DNA of 35,778 bases. Origin: Bacillota bacterium. GTDB lineage: Bacteria > Bacillota > Clostridia > Oscillospirales > Ruminococcaceae. The translations under genes and the position numbers were made by a program. The notes under the pieces were generated by a model that ran no database searches, was not told the DNA's origin, and saw only the letters and a list, made by a program, of their open reading frames with translations. Location: assembly GCA_023458875.1 (NCBI GenBank), contig JAEWXO010000071.1, positions 1-35,778 on the forward strand, written 5' to 3'. Shown piece after piece: positions 15,997 through 24,685 of the stretch (the stretch's first letter is position 1; the number at the start of each line of letters is the position of its first letter).

Positions 15997-17157
15997 TCAT
16001 TTTAAAAGGTCTTTTATTTTATCAATAAAGGTCTTTTTCTTTTCGTAGTTTTTCTCATCAAGTGAATTTTCAAATGCCTTCAGCAAATCCTTCTGCTGTT
16101 TGTTAAGATTTTTAGGAACCTCAACGTTTACCTTGACGTACTGATCGCCTCTGTCAGGGCGCTGGAGCTTCTTTACACCCTTGCCCTTAAGGCGGAATAC
16201 TGTACCTGTCTGAGTGCCTTCACTGATTGAATATTTAACGTTTCCGTCTATAGTAGGTACAATTAGCTCATCACCCATTACAGCCTGATAATATGTTATA
16301 GGTATTTCGCAGTTAATATCAAATTCATCTCTTTCAAATAAAGGATGAGATTTAACATGTATAGTAAGGTTAAGATTTCCGTTTGGACCGCCATTAATTC
16401 CTGAATCACCCTGGCCGCTTACACGCAGTGTCTGACCGTTGTCAATACCTGCAGGTATATCCACAGAAATCTGCTTGGATATGCGGACACGACCGCTGCC
16501 GCTGCACTTGCTGCATGGATTTGATATGATTTTTCCTTTTCCGCCGCATTTTGAACATGTTTTCTGTGAGGAAATAACTCCGAATGGTGTACGCTGTGCA
16601 ACCTTAACCTGACCCATACCGTTACACTCAGGACAAGTCTGAGGTGATGAGCCTGCGGATGCACCGCTTCCGTTACATTCAGAACATGTTTCAAGTCTGT
16701 TTATTTTTATTTCACGTTTTATACCTGAGCAGGCTTCCATAAATGAAATGGTTACGGACGTGTCTATATCCTGACCTCTTCTTGGTGAATTTGCACGTGA
16801 TGTTCTTCCACCGCCGAATCCGCCGCCGAACGAACCACCGAAAAGATTATCAAAAATATCACCCATGTCGCCGAACGGATTAAATCCACCGGCTGAACCG
16901 CCGCCAAATCCGCCGCCCCCATAATTAGGATCGACTCCTGCATGACCAAACTGGTCATAGCGTTCTTTTTTAGACGGATCTGATAATACTTCGTAAGCCT
17001 CGTTTACTTCTTTGAATTTTTCTGCACACTGCTTGTCATCCGGATGCAGATCAGGATGGTATTTTCGTGCCAGTGAACGGTAAGCCTTTTTTATATCATC
17101 TGCTGAAGCACCTTTCTGGATACCAAGCACTTCGTAATAATCTCTTTTATCAGCCAT
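15997..17157 (-). CDS. dnaJ: chaperone DnaJ (Hsp40)
   Basis: A 386-residue type I J-protein that hands unfolded clients to DnaK and stimulates its ATPase. J-domain with HPD at 34-36, Gly/Phe-rich linker (~70-125), four CxxCxGxG zinc motifs (CSECNGSG, CPECNGMG, CSKCGGKG, CSKCSGSG) and the C-terminal client-binding domains. I chose ATG 17157 (MADKRDYYEV) because GGAGG stands six bases upstream; an upstream in-frame start at 17169 would overlap that site. It is the last gene of the hrcA-grpE-dnaK-dnaJ group but is separated from dnaK by 314 bases with several small dyads, so it may also have its own transcript. Confidence 0.97.
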   Translation of the reverse strand: MADKRDYYEVLGIQKGASADDIKKAYRSLARKYHPDLHPDDKQCAEKFKEVNEAYEVLSDPSKKERYDQFGHAGVDPNYGGGGFGGGSAGGFNPFGDMGDIFDNLFGGSFGGGFGGGRTSRANSPRRGQDIDTSVTISFMEACSGIKREIKINRLETCSECNGSGASAGSSPQTCPECNGMGQVKVAQRTPFGVISSQKTCSKCGGKGKIISNPCSKCSGSGRVRISKQISVDIPAGIDNGQTLRVSGQGDSGINGGPNGNLNLTIHVKSHPLFERDEFDINCEIPITYYQAVMGDELIVPTIDGNVKYSISEGTQTGTVFRLKGKGVKKLQRPDRGDQYVKVNVEVPKNLNKQQKDLLKAFENSLDEKNYEKKKTFIDKIKDLLK

Positions 17158-17471
17158 ATGTTCCTCCATTATAAATACTTTGTAAGCAAGAAAGCCTTAA
17201 CTGCTTTTAATAAGCAGGGCAGCTCACTTAAATGAAATCTCAATCCGTATCCGGATTTTACCCATGCCGTATTAAAATATAACCGTTGCTTTAATAAGCA
17301 TGGTACATTGCTCTGCGGTTATTAATGGAGCGAAATCGGTATTATTAGCTGAGCTTCCTGCCAATATTTGTTGTTTAATTGTAAAATGGAATTTGGGCGG
17401 ACATAAAATCCACCCTTATTCCGATGCTTCAAGAGGGGAGAGAAACATCATATTATATTTTAAATCAGGTA
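17158..17471. other. 314-base gap between dnaK and dnaJ with small dyads
   Basis: No gene. Two related hairpins, CTGCTT-TTAAT-AAGCAG (about 17200-17216) and TGCTT-TAAT-AAGCA (about 17287-17300), are followed by similar bases (GGGCA, TGGTACA), and GGGCGGA-N7-TCCACCC lies at about 17396-17416. They may limit read-through from dnaK to dnaJ or come from an older repeat. No consensus promoter found. Confidence 0.45.
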
Positions 17472-19325
17472 TTAAGCTTCAGTGAAATCAGCATCAACGA
17501 CGTTATCATCTTTCTTTTCGTCGTCTACGTTTCCGTCAAATCCGCCTTCAGCGCCTTCTGCAGAAGCTGCCTGCTGTGCTGCGCCTGCCTGCTGATATAC
17601 TTTAGATGAAAGCTCATAGAATAATTTCTGGAGTTCTTCTGTTTTAGCCTTTATTGTTTCTGCATTATCTGTCTTTAATGCTTCCTTAAGTTCATCACAT
17701 TTACTCTGGATAGGAGACTTTTCAGATTCGCTTACCTTATCGCCAAATTCGCCTAATGCCTTTTCACACTGGAATACCAGGTTTTCACCGTTGTTCTTTG
17801 TGTCAACATCTTCACGGCGCTTCTTGTCTTCTTCAGCAAATGCTTCAGCATCCTTAACAGCCTTTTCAATATCATCCTTAGACATATTTGTTGAAGCTGT
17901 GATCGAAATATTCTGTTCCTTACCTGTTCCGAGATCCTTTGCAGAAACATGAACGATACCGTTCTGGTCAATATCAAATGTTACTTCGATCTGTGGGATT
18001 CCTCTTGGAGCAGGAGCGATACCGTCAAGTCTGAACATTCCGAGCTGTTTGTTGTCCTTTGCAAATTCACGTTCACCCTGAAGAATGTTTATATCAACAG
18101 CAGACTGATTATCAGCTGCAGTAGAGAATATCTGTGATTTCTTTGTAGGGATAGTTGTGTTTCTTTCGATGATCTTTGTGCATACACCGCCCATTGTTTC
18201 AAGACCGAGTGAAAGTGGTGTTACGTCAAGAAGGAGAAGGCCTTCCTTAACGTCACCGCCAAGAACACCGCCCTGATATGCTGCACCAAGAGCAACACAT
18301 TCGTCAGGATTGATACCCTTGAAAGGATCTTTGCCTATACGCTTCTTTACAGCCTCCTGAACTGCAGGGATTCTTGAAGAACCACCAACCATAAGAACCT
18401 TATGGAGGTCATTTGCTGATAATCCGCTGTCACGGAGAGCCTGGTCAACAGGTCCCATTGTAGCCTGTACAAGGTCTGCTGTGAGTTCGTTGAACTTAGC
18501 CTGTGTAAGTGTAAGGTCAAGATGCTTAGGACCTGCAGCATCACCTGAAATGAACGGAAGATTGATGTTTGATGTAGGAGTTGATGAAAGTTCAATCTTA
18601 GCCTTTTCAGCAGCTTCCTTTAATCTCTGCATTGCAAGTTTGTCGCCTGTAAGATCAATGCCTTCGGTTTTTTTGAATTCAGCAGCCATCCAGTCAATTA
18701 CTCTCTGGTCAAAGTCATCACCACCGAGACGGTTGTTACCGGCAGTAGCAAGAACCTCTGTTACACCGTCGCCCATTTCAATGATGGAAACGTCGAATGT
18801 ACCGCCGCCAAGGTCGTATACCATTACCTTCTGATCTTCTTCTTTATCAACACCGTATGAAAGAGCAGCAGCTGTAGGCTCATTGATGATTCTCTTTACT
18901 GTAAGTCCTGCAATCTGTCCTGCGTCCTTTGTAGCCTGTCTCTGTGAGTCTGTAAAGTAAGCAGGAACGGTGATAACAGCTTCTGTAACCTTTTCGCCGA
19001 GGTATGCTTCTGCATCAGCTTTAAGCTTCTGAAGAATCATAGCTGAAATCTCCTGTGGTGTATAGTTTTTACCGTCTATATTTACTTTATAGTCACTTCC
19101 CATGTGACGCTTAATTGAGCTTACTGTTTTTTCAGGGTTTGTAATAGCCTGACGCTTTGCAGTCTGTCCTACTAATCTTTCACCTGAACCTGTTTTAGCA
19201 AATGCAACTACTGAAGGAGTTGTTCTGGCACCCTCTGAGTTAGGGATAACTACTGCGTTACCACCTTCCATTACAGCTACACATGAATTTGTTGTACCTA
19301 AGTCAATACCAATAATCTTTCCCAT
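17472..19325 (-). CDS. dnaK: chaperone DnaK (Hsp70)
   Basis: A 617-residue ATP-dependent chaperone of the cytoplasm. The nucleotide-binding domain starts with IGIDLGTTNSCVAV and contains VPAYFTDSQRQATKDAG, the phosphate loop VYDLGGGTFDVSI and the adenosine motif VLMVGGSSRIPAVQ; linker and substrate-binding domain follow (LLLDVTPLSLG, around residues 365-375), then the helical lid and an acidic tail (DDEKKDDNVVDADFTEA). It has the shortened form typical of Gram-positives. AAAGGATG lies ahead of ATG 19325. It follows grpE, but a copy of the palindromic repeat (R4) occupies the gap. Confidence 0.98.
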   Translation of the reverse strand: MGKIIGIDLGTTNSCVAVMEGGNAVVIPNSEGARTTPSVVAFAKTGSGERLVGQTAKRQAITNPEKTVSSIKRHMGSDYKVNIDGKNYTPQEISAMILQKLKADAEAYLGEKVTEAVITVPAYFTDSQRQATKDAGQIAGLTVKRIINEPTAAALSYGVDKEEDQKVMVYDLGGGTFDVSIIEMGDGVTEVLATAGNNRLGGDDFDQRVIDWMAAEFKKTEGIDLTGDKLAMQRLKEAAEKAKIELSSTPTSNINLPFISGDAAGPKHLDLTLTQAKFNELTADLVQATMGPVDQALRDSGLSANDLHKVLMVGGSSRIPAVQEAVKKRIGKDPFKGINPDECVALGAAYQGGVLGGDVKEGLLLLDVTPLSLGLETMGGVCTKIIERNTTIPTKKSQIFSTAADNQSAVDINILQGEREFAKDNKQLGMFRLDGIAPAPRGIPQIEVTFDIDQNGIVHVSAKDLGTGKEQNISITASTNMSKDDIEKAVKDAEAFAEEDKKRREDVDTKNNGENLVFQCEKALGEFGDKVSESEKSPIQSKCDELKEALKTDNAETIKAKTEELQKLFYELSSKVYQQAGAAQQAASAEGAEGGFDGNVDDEKKDDNVVDADFTEA

Positions 19326-19387
19326 TGTTAATTCATCCTTTCAAATAAATATGGTTTTATTATTTAAATACATTTTTGTTAAGTCTG

Positions 19388-19495
19388 GTTCAGCCATATG
19401 CCCGAGGGTCGAAGGCGAGACCGGAAAGCCCGGTCAATCCGTGCAAATCGGGATTTATTCCTATATAGACTGAATAGTAACTATACAGTAACAGA
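19388..19495 (+). repeat. interspersed palindromic repeat, copy R4, inside the heat-shock operon
   Basis: Contains CAGCCATATG, GGGTCGAAGGCGAGACCGG, the hairpin GACCGG-AAAGC-CCGGTC (19419-19435), a second AATCC/GGATT pairing (19436-19455) and GACTGAATAGTAAC (near 19468-19481). Orientation as in R2 and R5. It occupies the grpE-dnaK gap (19326-19480) and its edge block overlaps the last codons of grpE. Confidence 0.75.
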
Positions 19496-20083
19496 AACCA
19501 TTGAATGTCTTATTATCCTGTCACCAAGCTTATATCCCTTCTGGAATACTTCGCATACCATATCTGCTTCAAGCTCATCGCTTTCTGCCTGCTTTATTGC
19601 ATTGTGCAGATTAGGGTCAAACGGCTTGTGCAGTGCATCTATTTCTGTGACTCCTATTTTAGCGAATATGTCTTTGAACTGCGTGAAAATCATATCAATG
19701 CCTTTTTTGAAATTTTCATCAAGACAAGGAGTTTCAAGTGCTCTGTCAAAGTTATCAATTACCGGCAGAAGCTCGGAAATTGTTTTTGCAGTTGCATCGC
19801 CATATGCCTCGGTCTTTTCCTTGCTTGTTCTCTTTCGGAAATTATCAAATTCCGCAAACAGTCTCATGTATTTATCTTTTTCATCCTGAAGTTCTTTTTC
19901 AAGTGCTTTTATTTTAGCGCTCTGGTCATCAACGGAATCCGAACCTTCTGTCTCTCCGTTTTCTGTTTCCACAGCTTCTGCAGCATCCTGGGACTCTTCA
20001 GATATTTCTGTTTCGTCTGCGGTCTCTGTCAAGTCAATATCCTCTTCTTTCATGTTTTCCTCTTTAGGGCTTTTTTTACTCAT
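19481..20083 (-). CDS. grpE: nucleotide exchange factor GrpE
   Basis: A 200-residue cofactor that releases ADP from DnaK. It has an acidic, Glu/Asp-rich N-terminal region (1-60), a long coiled coil (KALEKELQDEKDKYMRLFAEFDNFRKRT) and the C-terminal beta domain with GVTEID, FDPNLHNAI and VLQ-like end (CEVFQKGYKLGDRIIRHSMV). I start it at ATG 20083 (MSKKSPKEEN): AAAGGA is eight bases upstream, and this ATG overlaps the hrcA stop (ATGAGTAA), giving coupled translation; the longer frame to 20104 would lie within hrcA. The 206-codon frame on the other strand is a shadow. Confidence 0.95.
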   Translation of the reverse strand: MSKKSPKEENMKEEDIDLTETADETEISEESQDAAEAVETENGETEGSDSVDDQSAKIKALEKELQDEKDKYMRLFAEFDNFRKRTSKEKTEAYGDATAKTISELLPVIDNFDRALETPCLDENFKKGIDMIFTQFKDIFAKIGVTEIDALHKPFDPNLHNAIKQAESDELEADMVCEVFQKGYKLGDRIIRHSMVSVTV

Positions 20084-21122
20084 TATCTGTGTCCTTTCCC
20101 GCAAAATCGTCAGTCTCTTCTTTAGAAAGAATATCGGTTATTTTTTGCGTAAAATATTCTATATACGGTATTATCTTTGAATAATTAAGTCGCATAGGAC
20201 CGATTATTCCAAGTGAACCAGCGTTTTTGTTACCTTTATGGTATTTTGAAAATATCATACTTGAATTTCCTATAACGAAATCATTTTTTTCTTCGCTGAA
20301 TACAACCTGTATTCCGCTGAAGCTGTCATTGAGAAATTCTGCAAACTCGTCCTTGCGCTCGATAAATTTTACAATATCGTTTTTATCAAACTCTTTGCAG
20401 GAAATAAGATTTTTTTCACCGCTTATTGTAAGCTCGTTCTGAAGGAGATCACGTGAAAGATCACAGAGTCCCTTTACAAGGGGAGCAAGGGTTATCATAT
20501 ACGCTCCCAGTGCCGTAATAAGCTGATTCATGCGTTCTTCTGAAAGTGTCTCAATAGAAACACCCTGAAGATTTTCCTGAATATAATGAGAGAAAAAATC
20601 CAGCTGTTCATCATTAAGATCAAATTCAAGTCTGCATGCTTTGTTTTTTATACTTCCGTTTGAAGTAATGAGAAGAATAAGATACAGCCTTTTTCCGGTA
20701 GGAATAACATCTACTTTTGTAATAACCGAAAACTTAGGAGCGGCATTTGCAACTACTGTAGCACACTGTGTAAGCTCTGCCAGTGCTTTGCCGGCACTTT
20801 GTATGATAGACTCTTCTGTCAGGTTTTCCTCCTGAGCAAGCATATCATCAAGTCGCGAACGTTCGCTTTTTGAAAGCTGTTCAACCTTCATAAGTTTATC
20901 TATATAAAGTCTGTATCCAATGAATGTAGGAATTCTTCCTGCTGATGTGTGAGGCTGTTCGAGATATCCCAGCTGTTCAAGTACAGACATATCATTTCTG
21001 ATTGTTGCTGCTGAAACATTAATGCCGGGCACTTTAGCAATCGCCTTTGAACCAACAGGTTCACCCGTGAGAATATATTCGTCTACGACAGCCGCCAGTA
21101 TTTTTAATTTTCTTTCGTCCAT
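20076..21122 (-). CDS. hrcA: heat-inducible repressor HrcA
   Basis: A 348-residue repressor of class I heat-shock genes. The N-terminal winged helix holds ILAAVVDEYILTGEPVGSKAI and VSAATIRNDMSVLEQLGYL, followed by the conserved HTSAGRIPT; the C-terminal dimer domain includes IGPMRLNYSKIIPYIEYFTQ near the end. It should bind the CIRCE element 37 bases upstream of its own start and shut off the operon, with GroEL keeping it folded. GGAGGTGGGGC precedes ATG 21122. First gene of the operon and overlapping grpE by eight bases. Confidence 0.97.
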   Translation of the reverse strand: MDERKLKILAAVVDEYILTGEPVGSKAIAKVPGINVSAATIRNDMSVLEQLGYLEQPHTSAGRIPTFIGYRLYIDKLMKVEQLSKSERSRLDDMLAQEENLTEESIIQSAGKALAELTQCATVVANAAPKFSVITKVDVIPTGKRLYLILLITSNGSIKNKACRLEFDLNDEQLDFFSHYIQENLQGVSIETLSEERMNQLITALGAYMITLAPLVKGLCDLSRDLLQNELTISGEKNLISCKEFDKNDIVKFIERKDEFAEFLNDSFSGIQVVFSEEKNDFVIGNSSMIFSKYHKGNKNAGSLGIIGPMRLNYSKIIPYIEYFTQKITDILSKEETDDFAGKDTDNE

Positions 21123-21160
21123 TGCCCCACCTCCAAATTAGCAATATAAATTTGCAAGTG

Positions 21161-21187
21161 TTAGCACTCGTCACCTTTGAGTGCTAA
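21161..21187. promoter_or_regulatory. CIRCE operator for HrcA
   Basis: The sequence is TTAGCACTC (21161-21169), nine bases, GAGTGCTAA (21179-21187): the exact consensus. It lies between the promoter and the hrcA start, so bound HrcA blocks transcription start or the early transcript. Confidence 0.97.
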
Positions 21188-21191
21188 ATAT

Positions 21192-21220
21192 AATTTAACA
21201 TTATTATGGCCAAATGTCAA
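21192..21220 (-). promoter_or_regulatory. sigma-A promoter of the hrcA operon
   Basis: Minus strand TTGACA (21215-21220) and TAAATT (21192-21197), 17-base spacer, directly followed by CIRCE. Confidence 0.75.
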
Positions 21221-21299
21221 TGGGTTTATGCATTTTTGTGTACAATGTTAATAATCCTGTAATTTGAATGAATATGATGTGACATTTGCACAACAAAAA

Positions 21300-21336
21300 A
21301 TCCATATACATATAACTCTTTAATATGTATATGGAT
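21300..21336 (-). terminator. intrinsic terminator of the polyphosphate kinase gene
   Basis: Minus strand arms ATCCATATACATAT (21323-21336 as read) and ATATGTATATGGAT enclose nine bases and are followed by TTTTTTG; it sits 7 bases past the ppk stop. Confidence 0.8.
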
Positions 21337-21342
21337 TGATTT

Positions 21343-23475
21343 TTAGTTTTGCATAAGGAAAAGCCTGTAAAACTGGTCAGATTCATATGAGTTTTCCTGA
21401 ACCTGAATAGTTGATTCGGGTGAAGTATCAGATTTTCTGGCATTTTCATAAGCCTGGTTTACGAATAAAAGCTGAGAATCTATACGCTTGCCGTGACTGC
21501 TTTTCTTTTTATAAATTCCGTTGCCATACTGGACTCTTGCTTTTACATTATCATCTAACATGGTTTCAAACATGCTTATGATTTTATTCTGTATATCCTT
21601 GTCATATATAGGTGCTGCAACTTCTACACGCTTAACCGTATTTCTAGTCATAAAATCAGCTGAGCTTATATAAATCTTCCTTCGTGACTGCGTACCGAAA
21701 ATATAAATTCTGCTGTGCTCAAGAAATCTTCCTACAATACTTGTAACACGGATATTTTCTGTTTTGTCCTTTACTTTGGAAATAAGGCAGCATAGTCCGC
21801 GTATGATAAGCTCTATCTTTACTCCGGCCTGGGAAGCTTCAACAAGCTTTTCTATAATTGCCTTATCTGAAAGAGAATTTATTTTTATACCTATAAAGGC
21901 CTGGTTGCCGATTCGGGCTTCATGAATCTCATTTTCAATAAGGTCAAGTACCTTGTTCTGAAGGCAAAGCGGTGCAACAAGCAGGTGTTCGGTATTTTCA
22001 ACAAGATGTCCCAGTGAGAGCGCATTAAATACTTCAAGAGCCTCCGCTGCTATATCGTTGTTTGCGGTAAGCAGTGAAAGGTCGGTATATAGTTCGGATG
22101 TCTTTTCGTTATAGTTTCCTGTTCCTATCTGCGTTATATGTTCAACCTTGTCTCCTTTTTTTCTGGTGATAAGGAGAAGCTTTGAGTGTACCTTGAGACC
22201 TTTAGGACCGTATATTATGGTGCATCCTGCATCCTGAAGCCTTTTTGACCATCCGATGTTATTTTCCTCGTCGAATCTTGCACGGAGCTCGACAAGAACA
22301 AGCACGTCGATTCCTCTTTCGGCCATATCTATAAGTGCCTGTATGATTTTGCTGTTTTTCGCAAGGCGGTAAAGAGTTATTTTTACTGAAATAACAGTAG
22401 GGTCATCGGCAGCTTCATTGAGCATTCTGATAAAAGGCCTGATGCTTTCATACGGATAGCTTAAAAGAATATCTTTTTTCTTTATCTGGGAAACAAGCGG
22501 TAATTTATCGGATATAGAGGATGATTTCTGTGGAGTAAATGGAGGGTAGCAGAGTGATTCAAATCCGGCAATATTTTTAAGCGCAAATGCAAAGGAAAGG
22601 TCAAGAGGCGCATCTGAAGTAAAAATCTGGCTGTTGTTAAGCTCAAGCCTCTTGCAAAGATATTTGATGCTGGCACTGCTTTTATCACCGGAAATCTGGA
22701 TTCTGACAGGCGCAAGCTTTTTCCTTTTCTTTATTAATTCCTCCATGAGGTTAAGAAAATCAAAGTCACAATCAAGAAAAGAGTCATCATCCTCACTGAT
22801 ATCTGCATTTCTTGTGACTCTTATAATTGATTTGTCAAGCACTTTATAATTTTCAAATACATCAGATGCGTATTTTAAGATTATTTCTTCTACGAGTACA
22901 AACCGGAAGGGCTTGCTGCTAAGCTGGATAATTCTTTTGAACGAGTCGTTTACAGGAAGAAGTCCGAGCTTTATTCCTGATTTTGATTCAAGATGAACGG
23001 TTATATAAAGCTTTTTATTTTTAATAAAAGGCAGGGGATGTCTTTTGTCGATTATAAGAGGGGACAGCAAGGGCATGATTTCTGTTTTGAAATATTCACT
23101 TATATATGCGGCTTCAATGTCAGTAAGCCGGTCTGCAGGTACATATTCTATTCCCTGCTTCTGAAGCTGACGCATTATATCATTATATGCTTTGTCCTTC
23201 TGTGGCTCTGTTTTTCTTACGCGTTCAAATATTGCGTCAAGCTGTTCCTTGCTTGTCATATCAGTTTTATTTTCACGCTGATTTTCATCTGTATGCAGCT
23301 GATCAAATAATGTACCCACACGTACCATGAAAAATTCATCAAGGTTTGACTGAAAGATTGATGTAAATGTAAGGCGTTCCAGTAAAGGAACATGTGTGTC
23401 AAGCGATTCCTGAAGCACACGCTGATTAAATTTCAACCATGATAATTCCCTGTTATCATATATGATTTCGTTCAT
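21343..23475 (-). CDS. ppk1: polyphosphate kinase 1
   Basis: A 710-residue enzyme, the usual length, that makes inorganic polyphosphate from ATP reversibly. The N-terminal domain starts IIYDNRELSWLKFNQRVLQE; catalytic domains include ISVKITLYRLAKNSKI, VLVELRARFDEENNI and KGLKVHSKLLLI, in which His430 is the phosphorylated residue (E. coli His435), and the C-terminal ISSADFMTRNTVKRVEV. AGAGGTG lies before ATG 23475. It is transcribed alone, between repeat copy R5 and its terminator; no ppx phosphatase gene is in view. Expected roles are energy or phosphate storage and stress survival. Confidence 0.96.
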   Translation of the reverse strand: MNEIIYDNRELSWLKFNQRVLQESLDTHVPLLERLTFTSIFQSNLDEFFMVRVGTLFDQLHTDENQRENKTDMTSKEQLDAIFERVRKTEPQKDKAYNDIMRQLQKQGIEYVPADRLTDIEAAYISEYFKTEIMPLLSPLIIDKRHPLPFIKNKKLYITVHLESKSGIKLGLLPVNDSFKRIIQLSSKPFRFVLVEEIILKYASDVFENYKVLDKSIIRVTRNADISEDDDSFLDCDFDFLNLMEELIKKRKKLAPVRIQISGDKSSASIKYLCKRLELNNSQIFTSDAPLDLSFAFALKNIAGFESLCYPPFTPQKSSSISDKLPLVSQIKKKDILLSYPYESIRPFIRMLNEAADDPTVISVKITLYRLAKNSKIIQALIDMAERGIDVLVLVELRARFDEENNIGWSKRLQDAGCTIIYGPKGLKVHSKLLLITRKKGDKVEHITQIGTGNYNEKTSELYTDLSLLTANNDIAAEALEVFNALSLGHLVENTEHLLVAPLCLQNKVLDLIENEIHEARIGNQAFIGIKINSLSDKAIIEKLVEASQAGVKIELIIRGLCCLISKVKDKTENIRVTSIVGRFLEHSRIYIFGTQSRRKIYISSADFMTRNTVKRVEVAAPIYDKDIQNKIISMFETMLDDNVKARVQYGNGIYKKKSSHGKRIDSQLLFVNQAYENARKSDTSPESTIQVQENSYESDQFYRLFLMQN

Positions 23476-23511
23476 TTTTTCACCTCTGTTTTAATGTTAC
23501 TATTTAGCCAT

Positions 23512-23635
23512 ATGTATAAGTCAGGGATATATGACCGAAGGTCAAAGGCGCGACCTGAAAGCCCGGTCGGCTCGTGCTGAGCCGAAATCCCTGCAAATCA
23601 AATTACTTAACCGTAGTGGCTGAATAGTAGCGGAT
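23512..23635 (+). repeat. interspersed palindromic repeat, copy R5 (best copy)
   Basis: Order of blocks: CATATG nearby, GACC-GAA-GGTC mini-hairpin, AAAGGCGCGACC, AAAGCCCGGTCG, hairpin TCGGCTC-GTGCT-GAGCCGA (23567-23585), AATCCCTGCAA, ACTTAACCGTAGT, CTGAATAGTAGC. It lies between ppk1 and the tRNA-Leu promoter, pointing toward the tRNA. Compared with R1b and R2 the central hairpin changes on both arms together, so the pairing is kept. Confidence 0.8.
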
Positions 23636-23669
23636 AGTTAACTATAATTTTAAATACAAATAAAAACTA

Positions 23670-23698
23670 TTGACAAATGCTTCATGTTGTAGTATAAT
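23670..23698 (+). promoter_or_regulatory. sigma-A promoter of tRNA-Leu
   Basis: TTGACA (23670-23675) and TATAAT (23693-23698), 17-base spacer, both perfect; 37 bases before the tRNA. Confidence 0.85.
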
Positions 23699-23735
23699 AA
23701 AAAAAGTTCATATGTTAATTTTATTCAGGTTATAA

Positions 23736-23817
<82 letters not shown>

Positions 23818-23826
23818 TTGTTATGT

Positions 23827-23862
23827 AGATTCAGGAAACGCAGTATTGTGTTTCCTGAATCT
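23827..23862 (+). terminator. intrinsic terminator after tRNA-Leu
   Basis: Arms AGATTCAGGAAAC and GTTTCCTGAATCT (13 bp, perfect), ten-base loop, then TTT; ten bases after the tRNA. Confidence 0.85.
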
Positions 23863-23884
23863 TTTCCCGGAAATATTGAAATGT

Positions 23885-23934
23885 AAAAAGCTGTACAGGA
23901 AATTGTATTTTTTAATTTCCCGTACAGCTTTTTT
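23885..23934 (-). terminator. terminator of the DUF6465-like gene, also facing the tRNA unit
   Basis: Arms AAAAAGCTGTACAGGAAATT and AATTTCCCGTACAGCTTTTTT pair over 20 bp with one mismatch; A and T runs flank both sides, so it can stop transcription from either direction. Confidence 0.8.
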
Positions 23935-23941
23935 ATCTGTT

Positions 23942-24304
23942 TCAGATATCAAGACTGCCGTTTTCAAATTCGTTAATAACATAATATGCTTTTGATTCTT
24001 CAGGCTTGATATATATTGACAATGATTTGATTTCTGTACCGTTTGTTTTTTTCCATGTCTTTTTTATTGAATCAGATATATCTGCAATAGAAAGCTTCTT
24101 GTCACCAAATTCAACAAAATGATATTCTTTGGTTGAATGGGATGAGGATTTTTTTGTTGTAGGAATATGTGCAGAAGTTTCGGCAACAGCTTTTTTAACA
24201 GTTCCTTTAACTGCTTCTGTAACAGTATCCTTGACTTCATTTACTTTTTCAACGGCTTCTGAAACCTTTTCAGCAGCTTGTTTTTTTGTTGTATTAGACT
24301 TCAT
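23942..24304 (-). CDS. small DUF6465-like protein
   Basis: A 120-residue cytoplasmic protein. Residues 1-60 are a Lys/Glu/Ala/Val-rich, helix-like region (AEKVSEAVEKVNEVKDTV), then a Ser/Lys linker; the C-terminal ~60 residues (YHFVEFGDKKLSIADISDSI, then SIYIKPEESKAYYVIN) match what I remember of the DUF6465 family of Clostridia. Function unknown; a small basic-helix plus compact domain would suit a DNA- or envelope-associated protein, but nothing here proves it. AAGGGG lies 12 bases before ATG 24304. It has a perfect promoter and its own terminator. Confidence 0.7.
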   Translation of the reverse strand: MKSNTTKKQAAEKVSEAVEKVNEVKDTVTEAVKGTVKKAVAETSAHIPTTKKSSSHSTKEYHFVEFGDKKLSIADISDSIKKTWKKTNGTEIKSLSIYIKPEESKAYYVINEFENGSLDI

Positions 24305-24341
24305 AAAAATTTTTACCCCTTTTTAAATAAATTTTATATTG

Positions 24342-24370
24342 ATTATAGCACTTATATTACCATTTGTCAA
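24342..24370 (-). promoter_or_regulatory. sigma-A promoter of the DUF6465-like gene
   Basis: Minus strand TTGACA (24365-24370) and TATAAT (24342-24347), 17-base spacer: perfect consensus, 38 bases before the start codon. Confidence 0.85.
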
Positions 24371-24685
24371 ATTATTTTTAAAAATAATATTAATATATAT
24401 GCTTAAAAACAAAAATGAGTTGTAAATTAAAGTAAATTGCTATATAAAGTGCCTGAAATATGATCTTAATAAAAATATTATGTCTGATTTAAGGAACTTT
24501 AATATCAATATAGTACAATAAATTATCAATGTTAAACAAGTAAAATAATATTTGATATGATAAAATAAGATAATTAGAGAGAGAAAAAATTTTATCAGGC
24601 GTTTATAAGTCTGATGGATTCTATTTTCATAATCATGGCATGGAGCAATATTTTTTTAATAAAAAAATTATGGAGGTAAAAATTA
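24371..24685. other. AT-rich region upstream of the cellulase gene
   Basis: About 315 bases with no gene. It must hold the cellulase promoter, but I see only weak candidates in the AT-rich sequence around 24540-24575, which fits a gene that depends on an activator. A T7/A7 dyad (about 24651-24669) precedes the ribosome site GGAGG. Confidence 0.45.

Noticed and set aside
19505..20125. 206-codon plus-strand frame, Cys- and Phe-rich
   Set aside because: Exact antisense of grpE; arises from codon bias of that gene.
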